Shown: one piece after another, positions 36,282 through 46,390 of the stretch
How positions within the stretch are numbered: the first letter of the stretch is position 1
How the letters are laid out: each line of letters begins with the position of its first letter
Source of the DNA: Leptolyngbya sp. CCY15150
GTDB taxonomy: Bacteria; Cyanobacteriota; Cyanobacteriia; RECH01
Direction of reading: 5' to 3'
Assembly: GCF_016888135.1 (NCBI RefSeq)
Contig: NZ_JACSWB010000129.1
Coordinates: forward strand, 1-64,000
Length of the DNA: 64,000 nt
The notes under the pieces: generated by a model
Told to the model about the DNA's origin: nothing
The model's input: the letters and a program-made list of their open reading frames with translations, nothing else
Databases searched by the model: none
Translations under genes and position numbers: made by a program

Positions 36282-36902
36282 ATGACTGAGATGCTCCATC
36301 AAGATTGGTTTGTGGATGCTAACGGCCAGTGTCAACCCTGCCTTACCCCGCGTCCGTGGGGGCTCTTGCAGGATCATTATTATCTGCATCAATTCCTCAG
36401 CGATGTCTTGCATAGTCTGACCCATTCTCCCCATGAACTCGATCAGCAAGACTATTTACCCCTCATTCGCTGTAAGGTTCGACAACTGATTCTCAACTCC
36501 TACTGGCTGAGAACTCAACGTAAGCATCCTGATCCTAAAACAGGGACTGCCGTGATCACCCTCTACGATGAAATCGGCTATCCCCTGACCGTCCAAACCG
36601 TTACGACTAATCCTGGTACCATTACTCCCATTCATAACCACGGTACATGGGGCGTGGTCGCTATTCTCAAAGGACAGGAACACCATACCTTTTGGCGTAA
36701 GTTGGCTAATCCTGACCGGCTAGCGATCGCTGGACAACAAACTCTTCAGGTTGGGGAAATCATCAGCTTTGTGCCTGATGCTATCCATCAAGTGGAAACA
36801 ATTGGCCCAACCCCGGCTCTAACGTTTCAACTTTACGGAGATACTCAACCCAAGACTCGCTTCCAGTTTGAGCCTGATCCATTGGTTGTTAAGCCTTTCT
36901 AG
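36282..36902 (+). CDS. cupin protein, cysteine dioxygenase-like
   Basis: The 206-aa protein has cupin motif 1 TPIHNHGTWGVVAILKGQEHH (two metal His) and motif 2 GEIISFVPDAIHQVETIG, resembling the cysteine dioxygenase family. The substrate is not known. Oxidising cysteine beside NifP and NifS would be paradoxical, so another small thiol or acid is possible. It is the last gene on the nif strand before a gap. Confidence 0.75.
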   Translation: MTEMLHQDWFVDANGQCQPCLTPRPWGLLQDHYYLHQFLSDVLHSLTHSPHELDQQDYLPLIRCKVRQLILNSYWLRTQRKHPDPKTGTAVITLYDEIGYPLTVQTVTTNPGTITPIHNHGTWGVVAILKGQEHHTFWRKLANPDRLAIAGQQTLQVGEIISFVPDAIHQVETIGPTPALTFQLYGDTQPKTRFQFEPDPLVVKPF

Positions 36903-37115
36903 ATACGTTCTATCTAGAGTGCAATGTGTCTCTTCACTCACATGATTACCCACACTATTACTCACATTATCATTCACCTTATGTTTTGATGAACCTCAAA
37001 CCTATTCCTACCTAGTTGAATAGAATCCTAGAGGGGCTAACCTAGCCTAATCTTCATGTGCGATTTTTTTAACCGTTGGCCCATACCTGATACAGTGAAA
37101 GCAACGGAGGGAACG

Positions 37116-37718
37116 ATGAAATTTGAACCGAAGTGGCTTCAGTACTATCAAGCTGTTCAAGGGCGTCCACCCCGAACGACGCTGGTAAAAGCCTTAGACT
37201 ACTGCGCTCAAGATGTCCAGCCTCTGAGACGTTTTGCCGTAGATTTGGGCTGTGGTGATGGACGGGATACGGTCGAACTGCTCCGTCAAGGCTGGCGAGT
37301 GTTAGCGATTGAGGGGGAGCCAGAAGCGATCGCCCGCCTGCGACGACGACCCGATATTGATCGCACCTACTTAGAGACCAGGGTGCAGCGGTTTGAAGAC
37401 CTCACCTTACCGCCGGACGTCAGCTTGCTGAATGCTAGCTTTTGTCTACCCTTTTGCCCTCCAGACTATTTCCCTGATCTGTGGGAGGATATTGTGGCTG
37501 CCCTAGCACCAGGAGGACGCTTCTGCGGGCAGTTATTTGGCGATCAAGACTCTTGGTCTGTTTATACAGATATGAACCATCATAGTCGTGAGCAAGTGGA
37601 GCAACTCTTATCTCCTTTTGTTTTAGAAGTCTTTGAGGAGGAAAATCATCCTGGTAAAACGGCTTTAGGAGAGGATAAGCACTGGCATATCTTTAATATT
37701 GTGGCTCGTAAGCGCTAG
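37116..37718 (+). CDS. class I SAM-dependent methyltransferase (TehB-like)
   Basis: The 200-aa protein starts at ATG 37116 (MKFEPKWLQYYQAVQG), chosen because GGAGG lies 6 nt upstream; an in-frame ATG at 37056 lacks one. Motif I is AVDLGCGDGRDTVELL, then VLAIEGEPEAI and LAPGGRFCGQLFG. The substrate is unknown. It is beside the nif region, but no sequence feature ties it to nitrogen fixation. Confidence 0.8.
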   Translation: MKFEPKWLQYYQAVQGRPPRTTLVKALDYCAQDVQPLRRFAVDLGCGDGRDTVELLRQGWRVLAIEGEPEAIARLRRRPDIDRTYLETRVQRFEDLTLPPDVSLLNASFCLPFCPPDYFPDLWEDIVAALAPGGRFCGQLFGDQDSWSVYTDMNHHSREQVEQLLSPFVLEVFEEENHPGKTALGEDKHWHIFNIVARKR

Positions 37719-37721
37719 AGT

Positions 37722-37775
37722 GGCGTTGCTGAGTCGCAATAGGATTGGCTGAGGAACTGTGAGATATCCACACTA
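37722..37775. mobile_element. MITE copy 8, left half only
   Basis: GGCGTTGCTGAGTCGCAAT starts right after the methyltransferase stop. It is followed by GAACTGTGAGATATCCACAC, recognisably subfamily B (compare GAACTCTGAGCGAGATGCTC in copy 6). No right end or duplication is seen, so it is truncated. Confidence 0.6.
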
Positions 37776-37805
37776 CTTTAGATACAAACAATACGAAAAT
37801 TAAGG

Positions 37806-38516
37806 TCAGTTACTAAAGAGTCTCTGAGGTAGATGTCGATGTTTCATTTGAGCTAGGTCAATGGCAGGGGTGTAAGACCAAAGGTCGTCTAGGGAGCGAT
37901 CGCTTGTCTGCTGTATCACCTGATGGATATCGGGTGCAAGGGCTGTGATTATCCGCTGGGCGTGAATATGTCCTACGGCACCTAGGCGAATGGCGACGCC
38001 GGCTAATCCGGTTAACCAGCTATGTAAATAAGCGAAGACCGTATCATCAGCGTCTAATCCTGCAGCTCTGCCAACGACGGCAAATACAATGGGATGTAGC
38101 CCATGAATCTGCTGCTTCAACACATCAGCTTGGAGGCTCTCCAGTTGCTCATCGGGCCAGGTCGATCGGGCTACCATCAGCAAGGCTTGCCCACTTTTTT
38201 GCTGGGCCTCTCTCGCCGACTGCACTAGGGTATAGGCAAAGAGCATCTGATCGGCTCGCCGCACCTGCTTGAGGTCTCCTACTACACTCCCGTGATGGGC
38301 TGCTAAGAGGGCGACAACATCCGACGATCCGACTTTGTTGTGCAACAGAATTTGTAGATAGGTTGTCACATCATCAGGCGATCGCACCTGTCCCGACTGC
38401 ACCAGAGACTCTAGACCATGAGATAAGGTAAATGATCCAGAAGGAAAAAACGAATCTGAAAGCTGCATCAGCGCCAAACGGCGATCGCAGTCTGTGGTGG
38501 TGATAGAAGGAGTCAT
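37806..38516 (-). CDS. ureF: UreF, urease accessory protein
   Basis: The 236-aa helical protein has the family start LALMQLSDSFFPSGSFTLSH and GLESLVQSGQV. UreF with UreD and UreG forms the complex that loads nickel into apo-urease. It is the last gene of the ure operon and overlaps ureE by 4 bp. Confidence 0.93.
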   Translation of the reverse strand: MTPSITTTDCDRRLALMQLSDSFFPSGSFTLSHGLESLVQSGQVRSPDDVTTYLQILLHNKVGSSDVVALLAAHHGSVVGDLKQVRRADQMLFAYTLVQSAREAQQKSGQALLMVARSTWPDEQLESLQADVLKQQIHGLHPIVFAVVGRAAGLDADDTVFAYLHSWLTGLAGVAIRLGAVGHIHAQRIITALAPDIHQVIQQTSDRSLDDLWSYTPAIDLAQMKHRHLPQRLFSN

Positions 38517-39022
38517 GGGTGGCTGTGGGGAGAGGACGGTAGGGGATGATCCAGCGATCGCACGCCGTAGTCGATCACTAAGCCGGGAATATGTAGATGT
38601 TGGAGGGTGGTTTCAATCACGGAGCGATCGACAACGAGCTGAACATAGATCGTCTGATCCACGATGGACATGGGCCAATGGTGATTGCCGAGGGTATAGC
38701 CCAGCAACACGAGCTGTTGAGCATAATCTGTGGTGTCTTGGGTGAATCGCAGGATCATCACGTCGGGGATTTGCACATGGATCAACAGCAGGCGACCCTT
38801 CTCGGTTTTAAATAGATCCCCTTCCCTCAGCGACCAGCCCCGATCTTTGATAATCCCAACCTGCCTACCAGCAGACTCTACGGTAATTCGACTTTTGCGA
38901 CAATCATCTTCAGTGAGCTCCACCTCAATACAGCATCCTTCTGCATGGGCAAGGGCCACCTGCTGCTGAAGGACGGGATCGTGCAACATGTTGCCTAGAT
39001 AGTGCTGAGCGATGATCGTCAT
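38513..39022 (-). CDS. ureE: UreE, urease nickel metallochaperone
   Basis: The 169-aa protein has ELTEDDCRKSRITVESAGRQ, then LREGDLFKTEKGRLLLIHVQ and the core LGNHHWPMSI (GNxHxP, metal-binding). The C-terminus carries only two His (SPHSHP), not the long His tail of some homologues. It overlaps both neighbours. Confidence 0.92.
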   Translation of the reverse strand: MTIIAQHYLGNMLHDPVLQQQVALAHAEGCCIEVELTEDDCRKSRITVESAGRQVGIIKDRGWSLREGDLFKTEKGRLLLIHVQIPDVMILRFTQDTTDYAQQLVLLGYTLGNHHWPMSIVDQTIYVQLVVDRSVIETTLQHLHIPGLVIDYGVRSLDHPLPSSPHSHP

Positions 39023-39978
39023 TTGGGCACCTCGGGTAAGGGCGACTGTCCTTCTAGGAGCCTCACCGCGTTTAGGGCTTGGTCAAAGCAGCGTTTGATT
39101 CGGCTGATGCAGTCGGCGGTGGCCCGAATCACGAACCCGTTGCAGTTTGGTAAGGACGAATAGCTAGCCTCTATTGTAGCAGCCGGCTGGTTAGCGCATA
39201 CTTGCCCAAGGACTGCTTCAAGCTGAGCCTGCTCAATATTGGGATAGATGAGCAGGAGAGTCGCTAAAATTGGCTGACGGGCAAAGAGAGGGCTGTGGCA
39301 AAAGGGATGGGATTGCCCCTCTAAGCGCAGCGCATCACCAAGGATTAATCGTCCGTCGGGGGAGGACACCGTGAGCCGACTGGAATAGTGGTGAAATTGA
39401 TAATATTCTTGCCGTGCTAAGCGTCCCGGTACGATGATCTCGCTGAGGCATAGCTGCGCGCTGGGATGCAGGATCACCTGGGTATGCTGGTTTAACGTAG
39501 ATTCGTTATAGAGAATCAGCGGTTCTGGCAAGAACTCTAGGCTACCCCCCGCTGCAACTTGCAGGATATAGTCCACCGTTGCCGGTCTGTCAGGTGTGGG
39601 CATTCGATGGACTTTGGTGGCTGCTTGATCGGTGAGATAAAGATGGGCTTGGGCATCCACTTGGACACCAATACGAAAGCGATCGCCCTCCATCAAACCT
39701 GGTGAGGTATTCATGAGATAGACATAGGCGCGATCGCTCTGTGCCTGATCTATCTGGGCCTGCTTGACCTGCTCTTGATCTAAGCGAAAGACATTGGAGA
39801 CCCGAAAGGGATGGGTGGCATATTGCCGAGATACGAAGCTTTGCCGATGGCGATCGCTCTGCACCCGCAGATAGACATCAAAATCAGTGACGGCTCCTAG
39901 TCCATGGTCAGGGTGAGAGATCTGAGACTCCTGTGGGGACGGAGATCGATGGATCGATGGATCGAGTTGAGAAACCAT
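39019..39978 (-). CDS. ureD: UreD/UreH, urease accessory protein
   Basis: The 319-aa protein has LMNTSPGLMEGDRFRIGVQV, DQAATKVHRM, the signature EFLPEPLILYNESTLNQ and IVPGRLARQE. It docks on apo-urease and recruits UreF/UreG. It sits between ureG and ureE, overlapping ureE by 4 bp. Confidence 0.92.
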   Translation of the reverse strand: MVSQLDPSIHRSPSPQESQISHPDHGLGAVTDFDVYLRVQSDRHRQSFVSRQYATHPFRVSNVFRLDQEQVKQAQIDQAQSDRAYVYLMNTSPGLMEGDRFRIGVQVDAQAHLYLTDQAATKVHRMPTPDRPATVDYILQVAAGGSLEFLPEPLILYNESTLNQHTQVILHPSAQLCLSEIIVPGRLARQEYYQFHHYSSRLTVSSPDGRLILGDALRLEGQSHPFCHSPLFARQPILATLLLIYPNIEQAQLEAVLGQVCANQPAATIEASYSSLPNCNGFVIRATADCISRIKRCFDQALNAVRLLEGQSPLPEVPK

Positions 39979-39980
39979 GG

Positions 39981-40622
39981 CTAGGCAACATCTGTTCTAG
40001 GGTTGTTTGAGCGGTGAAACAGGAGTTTTTCGTCAATGAAGTCTAGCACCTGCTCCAGACCCTCGCCGGTTTTACAGTTGGTGTAGGCGGTGGGCTTATG
40101 GCGACGACGTTCGGCAGCGTCGCGGCGGATCACCTCTAGATCGGCACCCACGTAGGGGGCAATATCAATTTTGTTGATCACCACCAGATCTGCCTGCAAA
40201 AATCCCGGCCCATTTTTGCGGGGAATATCATCCCCTGCGCCGACGTCTAAGACAAAGATATAGGCATCAATCAGGTCATAGCTAAAGGTCGAGGCTAAAT
40301 TATCGCCGCCACTTTCAACAAAAATTAGATCAAGCTGGGGATACTGTTGCTCCAGTGCAGCGATCGCCAATAGATTCATCGTGGGATCTTCACGAATGGC
40401 TGTATGGGGACAGCTTCCGGTTTCGACGCCAACAATACGTTCCTGAGGCAAAAATCCCTTTCGCTTGAGGCGATCGGCATCTTCCTGGGTGAGCAGGTCA
40501 TTGGTGACCACCGCCACCTCAATGCCTCGCTGGGTCAGCAACGGCACCAAGCATTCCAGCAGGGCGGTCTTGCCGCTGCCCACCGGGCCACCCACCCCTA
40601 ATCGCGCTACAGATGGTTTCAT
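39981..40622 (-). CDS. ureG: UreG, urease accessory GTPase
   Basis: The 213-aa SIMIBI GTPase has P-loop GVGGPVGSGKTALLECL, the nickel-binding Cys-Pro-His in VETGSCPHTAIRED, FVESGGDNLASTFS and NKIDIAPYVGADL. It hydrolyses GTP to drive nickel insertion. It lies directly downstream of ureC (21-bp gap). Confidence 0.96.
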   Translation of the reverse strand: MKPSVARLGVGGPVGSGKTALLECLVPLLTQRGIEVAVVTNDLLTQEDADRLKRKGFLPQERIVGVETGSCPHTAIREDPTMNLLAIAALEQQYPQLDLIFVESGGDNLASTFSYDLIDAYIFVLDVGAGDDIPRKNGPGFLQADLVVINKIDIAPYVGADLEVIRRDAAERRRHKPTAYTNCKTGEGLEQVLDFIDEKLLFHRSNNPRTDVA

Positions 40623-40643
40623 GATCGTTTCTATCCGTCATTT

Positions 40644-42356
40644 CTATCGAAACATATACAGCCGTCCCAGGGGAACGGATTGGGCTGGTTCACAGGTGGC
40701 CAATTGTCCATCAACGCGCACCTGAAAGGTATCCGGATCCACTTCAATGGCCGGACAGGCGTCGTTACGTACCATATCTGCCTTAGACAGCGATCGCGTT
40801 CCCTTCACGGGCAGGAGCTGTTTCTGTAAACTCAGGCGATCGGCTAGACCATTGGCGATCGCTGCCTCGGTGACAAAGCAGGTGGAGGTGGCCGCACTGG
40901 CCGCCCCGTAGCTGCCCCACTGGGGACGATAGAGAATCGGTTCACAGGTCATCAGAGAGGCATTGGATTCACCCATGGGCGACCAGGCAATAAATCCACC
41001 TTTGATCACCAATTCTGGGCGCACGCCAAAAAAGCCGGGCTGCCACAGCACAATATCGGCTAATTTACCGGGTTCAATGGAACCGACGTAATCGCTGATG
41101 CCACAGGTGCGGGCCGGATTAATCGTATATTTCGCTAAATAACGCAGCACTCGATGATTATCGTGGCGATCGCTATCTTCCGGTAGAGAGCCGCGCTGAT
41201 CTTTCATCTTCGAAGCCAATTGCCACGTGCGACGAATCACCTCACCGATCCGCCCCATGCCTTGACTGTCCGACCCCAGCATACTGATGGCCCCCATATC
41301 ATGGAGAATATCTTCAGCTGCGATCGTTTCTGCCCGAATTCGAGACTCGGCAAAGGCTACATCTTCTGGAACCCGTGGATTGAGATGGTGACAGACCATC
41401 ACCATATCCAGATGTTCATCAAAGGTGTTGACCGTGTAGGGATTGGTGGGATTGGTGGATGACGGGAGACAGTGGGAATAGGATGCCACCTTGATAATAT
41501 CGGGAGCGTGACCGCCGCCAGCTCCCTCGGTGTGATACATGTGGATCGTGCGACCGCGAATCGCCGCTAGGGTATCTTCCACATAGCCCGACTCGTTGAG
41601 GGTATCGGTGTGAATTTGCACCTGGCAATCGTAGTTGTCGGCGACCGATAGACAGGTATCAATCAGGGCGGGCATGGCTCCCCAATCTTCATGGATCTTG
41701 AGACCAAAAGCACCGTTTTCCAGTTGTTCATTCAAGCTAGCCGGTAGGCTAGAACTACCTTTGCCTAGAAAGCCAAAGTTAATGGGAAATGCTTCCGCTG
41801 CTTTCAGCATCAGACCTACGTTGTAAGCGCCGCTGGAACAGATACCGACGGTAACTGGCCCAAGTCCACCCCCCAGCATGGTAGTGAGTCCACTGGACAA
41901 GGCCTCAGCACAGAGACCGGCACTATCAAAGTGGACATGGCAATCCAGTCCCCCAGCGGTGGCAATCAGTCCCTCACCGGCCCGCACGTCGGTGCCAGCA
42001 CCCACGATCAAATTAGGCGTCACACCGTCCATAATGCCAGGATTTCCAGCTTTACCGATGCCGACAATCCGACCATCTTTGATGCCAATGTCGGTTTTGA
42101 TAATCCCCTGCATGGGATCAATCAGCACCACATTGGTGATCACCAAATCCAGCGCGCCCTGGGCCGACGTAACTCCAGGAGCCATACCCAGACCGTCTCG
42201 CAGGGTTTTGCCGCCGCCAAAGACACATTCATCACCGTAGACCGTGGTATCTCTTTCCACTTCTACGATCAGAGAGGTATCGCCCAAGCGAATGCGATCG
42301 CCCGTGGTGGGGCCAAAGAGTTCGGCATACCGTTCGCGACTAATCTCCATCAGCAT
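40644..42356 (-). CDS. ureC: UreC, urease alpha subunit
   Basis: The 570-aa catalytic subunit hydrolyses urea to ammonia and CO2. Active-site features are [12 protein letters not shown] (Ni His pair), carbamylated Lys in [50 protein letters not shown] (flap Cys) and [12 protein letters not shown] (Asp). It overlaps ureB by 17 bp; the start is 42356 or the Met two codons later. Confidence 0.98.
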   Translation of the reverse strand: MLMEISRERYAELFGPTTGDRIRLGDTSLIVEVERDTTVYGDECVFGGGKTLRDGLGMAPGVTSAQGALDLVITNVVLIDPMQGIIKTDIGIKDGRIVGIGKAGNPGIMDGVTPNLIVGAGTDVRAGEGLIATAGGLDCHVHFDSAGLCAEALSSGLTTMLGGGLGPVTVGICSSGAYNVGLMLKAAEAFPINFGFLGKGSSSLPASLNEQLENGAFGLKIHEDWGAMPALIDTCLSVADNYDCQVQIHTDTLNESGYVEDTLAAIRGRTIHMYHTEGAGGGHAPDIIKVASYSHCLPSSTNPTNPYTVNTFDEHLDMVMVCHHLNPRVPEDVAFAESRIRAETIAAEDILHDMGAISMLGSDSQGMGRIGEVIRRTWQLASKMKDQRGSLPEDSDRHDNHRVLRYLAKYTINPARTCGISDYVGSIEPGKLADIVLWQPGFFGVRPELVIKGGFIAWSPMGESNASLMTCEPILYRPQWGSYGAASAATSTCFVTEAAIANGLADRLSLQKQLLPVKGTRSLSKADMVRNDACPAIEVDPDTFQVRVDGQLATCEPAQSVPLGRLYMFR

Positions 42357-42744
42357 CCTCCATCGTCATAAAGCCAGATGTTTGGGCCTGAGCTAGGGCC
42401 GCTTCTCGAACGCCCTGATCGTCTAAACATCCGTTGACCAATCCGTTCAGCCCGTAGATCGTGCGACTACCAGCGATCGCCACCAAGGTGACCGATTTAG
42501 TATCCCCCGGCTCAAACCGCACTGCCGTTCCTGCCGGAATATCTAAGCGAAATCCCAACGCCTGAGCGCGATCAAACTGTAGAGCACGATTCACTTCAAA
42601 AAAGTGATAGTGAGATCCCACCTGAATAGGGCGATCGCCCCCATTGGCTACCTCAAGCTGGCGCTGTTCCCGACCCGCATTGAGATGGAGCGTACCGGGG
42701 TCACAGAGAATCTCTCCGGGGCCTGATCCATGCGAACTTGCCAT
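42340..42744 (-). CDS. ureB: UreB, urease beta subunit
   Basis: The 134-aa protein has [20 protein letters not shown], then [30 protein letters not shown], and GLNGLVNG at the end of the fold. The C-terminus extends beyond typical UreB by about 25 residues ([16 protein letters not shown]) and overlaps ureC. Confidence 0.96.
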   Translation of the reverse strand: MASSHGSGPGEILCDPGTLHLNAGREQRQLEVANGGDRPIQVGSHYHFFEVNRALQFDRAQALGFRLDIPAGTAVRFEPGDTKSVTLVAIAGSRTIYGLNGLVNGCLDDQGVREAALAQAQTSGFMTMEDADGD

Positions 42745-43064
42745 TACACAGACTCCTGGGGCATCCGAATAGGATTGTGAATACTGACTAGCTTGGTGCC
42801 GTCGAGAAAATGGGCCTCAACCTGAATCAGGGGAATGAGTTCCGGGACACCGGGTAGCACATCATCGACGGTGAGCCACGTTGCCCCTTCTGACATCAGC
42901 TCTGCCACGCTTTTGTCCATGCGCGCACCTTCCAAAACTTGGTCGGTGATGAAGGCGATCGCTTCGGGAACATTGAGTTTCACGCCGTTCTCTTTGCGCC
43001 GCCGGGCAATCTCTGCGGCGGTAAAAATCAAGAGTCGATCGAGTTCATGGGGAGTGAGGTACAT
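42744..43064 (-). CDS. ureA: UreA, urease gamma subunit
   Basis: The 106-aa protein has its start at 43064 ([20 protein letters not shown]), the family start; an upstream ATG at 43103 adds 13 residues. [20 protein letters not shown], then [20 protein letters not shown] and HNPI are conserved. It is the first gene of the operon, with a 1-bp overlap with ureB. Confidence 0.96.
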   Translation of the reverse strand: MYLTPHELDRLLIFTAAEIARRRKENGVKLNVPEAIAFITDQVLEGARMDKSVAELMSEGATWLTVDDVLPGVPELIPLIQVEAHFLDGTKLVSIHNPIRMPQESV

Positions 43065-43484
43065 AACCCGACACTGCCTCAACTTAGTAAAACATAGGGA
43101 CAAGCAGCTAAGCGCTTAACGTAGGTCAAATTTAATTTTGAGGTTAACTATTAAGCGCAGCTTATGAGGAATATAGGCGGTTTTAGGGAAGGTAATAGTT
43201 AAAAATTTATAAAGGAGTGAGGAAACCATGACCTACTAGGCTCGGCATGGGGGATTGACCGGTCATGTCAAATCTGGAAAATTACTTCACACTTACCTTT
43301 GTAGGGTATCGCCCACTCTAATGGCACTTTATCTATTTGTCTGACTAAATGATCGACCATTAGGTAGGTGGACTTAATGAAATGGAGCTAAGTTTCCGGG
43401 GTTCGACTACGCTCAGCCCTCTTCTCCTAAGGATTGGAGCATTGAGCGACGTCGAAAGGCCTGCCAATAGCTACATCCTCCCAC
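43065..43484. other. 420-bp ure promoter region and repeat
   Basis: No gene is present. The ure-proximal part is A/T-rich. There is no perfect GTA-N8-TAC box; the nearest is GTAGGTCAAATTTA at 43121. Its left-strand end holds an interspersed repeat (43370-43456). Confidence 0.5.
43370..43456. repeat. interspersed repeat with TTCGACTACGCTCA hairpin
   Basis: GGACTTAATGAAATGGAGCT and the following 35 nt resemble 63346-63399 (GGACTTGATGAAATGAAGCT). The arms TTCGACTACGCTCA (43402-43415) and TGAGCGACGTCGAA (43443-43456) pair at 12 of 14. It is a typical cyanobacterial REP-like element. Confidence 0.6.
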
Positions 43485-44234
43485 TTACCAGGGTAACGGA
43501 CTACCGTCCCAGGAGAAGAATCCACCACTATTGACGGTATCGAGATTGTCGATCACGTCCATCAGTTGCTGAACTGTGCGATCGCAGGAAAATAATTTTT
43601 CGGGAGGGACACTGCGCTGAAAGGGTTTGGACAGACGGGTGTCGGTGGTTCCAGGATGGAGGGTGACGAGGATGGTCTTGGCCCGCTTGCGCTGATACTC
43701 GATCGCTGCGGTATGCATGAACATATTCAGGGCGGCTTTGGAGGCGCGGTAGCCATACCAGCCGCCGCTATAGTTATCGCCAATGCTGCCAACCTTGGCG
43801 GAAATGGTGGCAAAAACACTGCGATCGCCATGGGAGAGCAGGGGCAAGAGGTGTTTCGCCAACAGAATCGCACCAATGCTGTTCACCTCAAAGTAGCGCA
43901 GCAGGTGTTCGCAGTTAATCTGCCGTAGGCTTTTCTCGGGCTGCAGATCGCCATCGTGCAGTAAGCCCACGCAGTTCACCACCAAATGTAAAGAAGGCGT
44001 GGTGCGGCTGATATGAGCGATCGCTTCCTCAATCTGGATTTCATCCGTCAGGTCTACGGGCAAGCAGGTTAACCGATCATCAGCGATCGCCAGCAGATGC
44101 TCTGCTGAACTAGGCGATCGATAGGTGGCATAAACCTGAGCGGTCGTCTGCTGCTGCAAAAGATACTGCACAAAGCCTAAACCAATTCCCTGACTTGCTC
44201 CCACAATCAGTGCATGAATCACCGCTAACGCCAT
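43485..44234 (-). CDS. short-chain dehydrogenase/reductase
   Basis: The 249-aa Rossmann enzyme has the NAD(P)-binding GASQGIGLGFVQYLL and VNCVGLL, with catalytic Tyr/Lys in GWYGYRASKAALNMF. Arg in ATYRSPSSAEHL after strand 2 suggests NADPH preference. It belongs to the CsgA/YbbO-like single-domain SDRs; the substrate is unknown. Confidence 0.85.
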   Translation of the reverse strand: MALAVIHALIVGASQGIGLGFVQYLLQQQTTAQVYATYRSPSSAEHLLAIADDRLTCLPVDLTDEIQIEEAIAHISRTTPSLHLVVNCVGLLHDGDLQPEKSLRQINCEHLLRYFEVNSIGAILLAKHLLPLLSHGDRSVFATISAKVGSIGDNYSGGWYGYRASKAALNMFMHTAAIEYQRKRAKTILVTLHPGTTDTRLSKPFQRSVPPEKLFSCDRTVQQLMDVIDNLDTVNSGGFFSWDGSPLPW

Positions 44235-44357
44235 CCTTAAAACACAACTTGTTCTATTGTGACGTAGCCAAGCGATCGCTGCAGGTGTAGTGACGCTGAC
44301 GATGAGACCATGACCTGAGACAATAGAAACACTTCACCTGTCGCCAACTATCTACCT

Positions 44358-44948
44358 ATGACCGTGCCGCCCTCCGATTCCATCACTGTTGTCATCTCAG
44401 AACTTGTTGAACCGACACGCATTCACGAGTATGAAGCCTGGACACAGGGATTTAACCAAGCTGCCCAGCAGTTTGACGGATTTTTGGGTGTAGAGATCAT
44501 TCGTCCCCGTGATCACGATTTTCCAGAATATGTGATTATCATCCGATTTGATAGCTACATCCATTTGCGTGAGTGGCTCACCTCACCCACCTATTATCAA
44601 TGGCGATCGCGATCGCCTGAGTTTGTAGCAGCCCGCTCTCAGCAAGAGCTATCCAGCAGTCTAGAGCTATGGTTTACCCTGCCCTCAAACTCAGCATCCA
44701 AGTATTCCCAGCCCGCCTACTATAAGCAGGTGATCCTCGGTGTCATCGCGGTTTATCCCTTAATTTTGCTGTCTAACCTGGTGTTTTCTCCCTTGGTTAA
44801 AGATTGGCCGCTGTGGGTAGGTCTATTGCTGACTGTCCCTGTCGTTTCTGCCTTACTCACCTATCCCGTCATGCCTTGGCTCACCAAGCTATTTAGCCCT
44901 TGGCTCTACCCATCTTTATCTGAGCGCGATCGCTCTTCCATACGGTAA
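44358..44948 (+). CDS. ABM-domain protein with two membrane helices
   Basis: The 196-aa protein has an N-terminal antibiotic-biosynthesis-monooxygenase-type dimeric alpha/beta barrel (about 8-105: [27 protein letters not shown]-type core, then [18 protein letters not shown]). Two hydrophobic helices follow ([20 protein letters not shown] and [20 protein letters not shown]). This fusion is widespread in bacteria and of unknown function; the first domain is similar to heme-degrading or quinol monooxygenases. Confidence 0.75.
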   Translation: MTVPPSDSITVVISELVEPTRIHEYEAWTQGFNQAAQQFDGFLGVEIIRPRDHDFPEYVIIIRFDSYIHLREWLTSPTYYQWRSRSPEFVAARSQQELSSSLELWFTLPSNSASKYSQPAYYKQVILGVIAVYPLILLSNLVFSPLVKDWPLWVGLLLTVPVVSALLTYPVMPWLTKLFSPWLYPSLSERDRSSIR

Positions 44949-45010
44949 TCAAATATTGCCCCAAGCGATGGCTGCTGATCTCAGCTCTACCAAGCCACTC
45001 AAGATGGGGC

Positions 45011-46096
45011 ATGATGGAAGATCAATCTGGACAACCAACCCCAACGATGACTCAAATGATGATTGATCTCCGCAGCGATACGATTACCCAGCCTACCCCA
45101 GAGATGCGTCAAGCGATCGCCCAAGCGCCGGTGGGCGATGATGTTCTAGGTGATGATCCCACGGTGCAAGCGCTAGAAACCTATGTGGCTCAGCTTCTGG
45201 GTAAAGAGGCAGCGGTCTATATGCCCTCGGGCACGATGACCAATCAAGTGGCTCTGCGGGTGCATACGGAGCCGGGAGATGAGGTGATTCTGGAAGCGGA
45301 AGCCCATATCTACTACTATGAAGGCGGTGGGCCGGCGGCTCTTTCTGGGGTCATGTGCCGCTTAGTGGCTGGACAACAGGGCATTTTCACGGCCCAGGAT
45401 TTACTATCGGTGCTGCGGCCGTCCGATCCACATTTTCCTCGCACCCGCTTGGTTTGTTTAGAAAATACCCATAATCGCGGCGGCGGTCGTATCTTTCCTT
45501 TGGCAGACATCCAGGCTATTGCGGAGATCTGTCGCGATCGCCATCTAAACCTGCATCTAGACGGAGCCCGCTTTTGGAATGCTTGTGTCGCGACAGGTCT
45601 ATCGCCCGCAGACTATGCTGCCCCCTTTGACACCATCAGCGTCTGTTTCTCGAAGGGTTTAGGTGCGCCGGTGGGGTCTGCGTTGGTCGGATCAGCGGCA
45701 GATATGCAGCGCGCTCGACGGTTTCGTAAGCTATTCGGCGGTGGAATGCGTCAGGCCGGCCTCTTGGCTGCCGGTGCCCTCTATGCCCTGCAGCATCACT
45801 ACGATCGCCTGGCTGATGATCACGCCCACGCGCAGATTCTGGCTCAATCCCTAGCTGAAATTCCCGGTATTCAGGTGCATCCTGCGGATGTGCAGACCAA
45901 TATCGTCGTGTTCCAAACGCCCGATCGAGATGCTGTGGCGGTAGCCAAACAGCTTGACCAGCAAGGGGTTAGGGTCTTGCCCGTTGGCCCCCACGCCCTG
46001 CGGGCCGTGACGAACTTGATGGTGTCTAGGGCACAGATTCAACAGGTGCCGGAACGGGTGCAGGCTGTGCTGGGATCAGGCATCGCCCTATCCTAG
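45011..46096 (+). CDS. low-specificity L-threonine aldolase
   Basis: The 361-aa PLP enzyme of fold type I cleaves L-threonine/allo-threonine to glycine and acetaldehyde. Recognised by [60 protein letters not shown] and the PLP Lys in [18 protein letters not shown]. The start may be 45011 or one of the Met codons up to 45059. Confidence 0.9.
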   Translation: MMEDQSGQPTPTMTQMMIDLRSDTITQPTPEMRQAIAQAPVGDDVLGDDPTVQALETYVAQLLGKEAAVYMPSGTMTNQVALRVHTEPGDEVILEAEAHIYYYEGGGPAALSGVMCRLVAGQQGIFTAQDLLSVLRPSDPHFPRTRLVCLENTHNRGGGRIFPLADIQAIAEICRDRHLNLHLDGARFWNACVATGLSPADYAAPFDTISVCFSKGLGAPVGSALVGSAADMQRARRFRKLFGGGMRQAGLLAAGALYALQHHYDRLADDHAHAQILAQSLAEIPGIQVHPADVQTNIVVFQTPDRDAVAVAKQLDQQGVRVLPVGPHALRAVTNLMVSRAQIQQVPERVQAVLGSGIALS

Positions 46097-46260
46097 GTTC
46101 TGAAATCTTTTCTGTGTCGTCTCTGTAATACTACTGGGGCAGTGCGGAGAGACTAGGATATAGTTGAAAAGCCTTGATGTTCACGGATAATTAACCGACG
46201 TTACTGCGCCCTTAACTTTTCCTGTATTGTATAGCTGCAATAGAGACTGGTGTCGGGAAT

Positions 46261-46352
46261 GGCGTTGCTGAATTGTGTAGTATGACTCTGCAAAGGTTTG
46301 CAGGCGGTTTCAGTGTTTCTCATTCAGGTTCATACCCTGATTCAGCAACACT
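46261..46352. mobile_element. MITE copy 9 (92 bp) upstream of the exoprotein gene
   Basis: The ends are GGCGTTGCTGAATT and GATTCAGCAACACT. The flanks TCGGGAAT (46253-46260) and CTGGGAAT (46353-46360) match at 6 of 8. It sits 38 bp before the exoprotein start and so probably in its promoter or leader. Confidence 0.75.
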
Positions 46353-46390
46353 CTGGGAATTAAACTATTATGTCCTGAACTGAGATCACT

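Noticed and set aside
43121-43134. GTAGGTCAAATTTA as an NtcA box for the urease operon
   Set aside because: The second half-site is TTA rather than TAC and no matching -10 was recognised.
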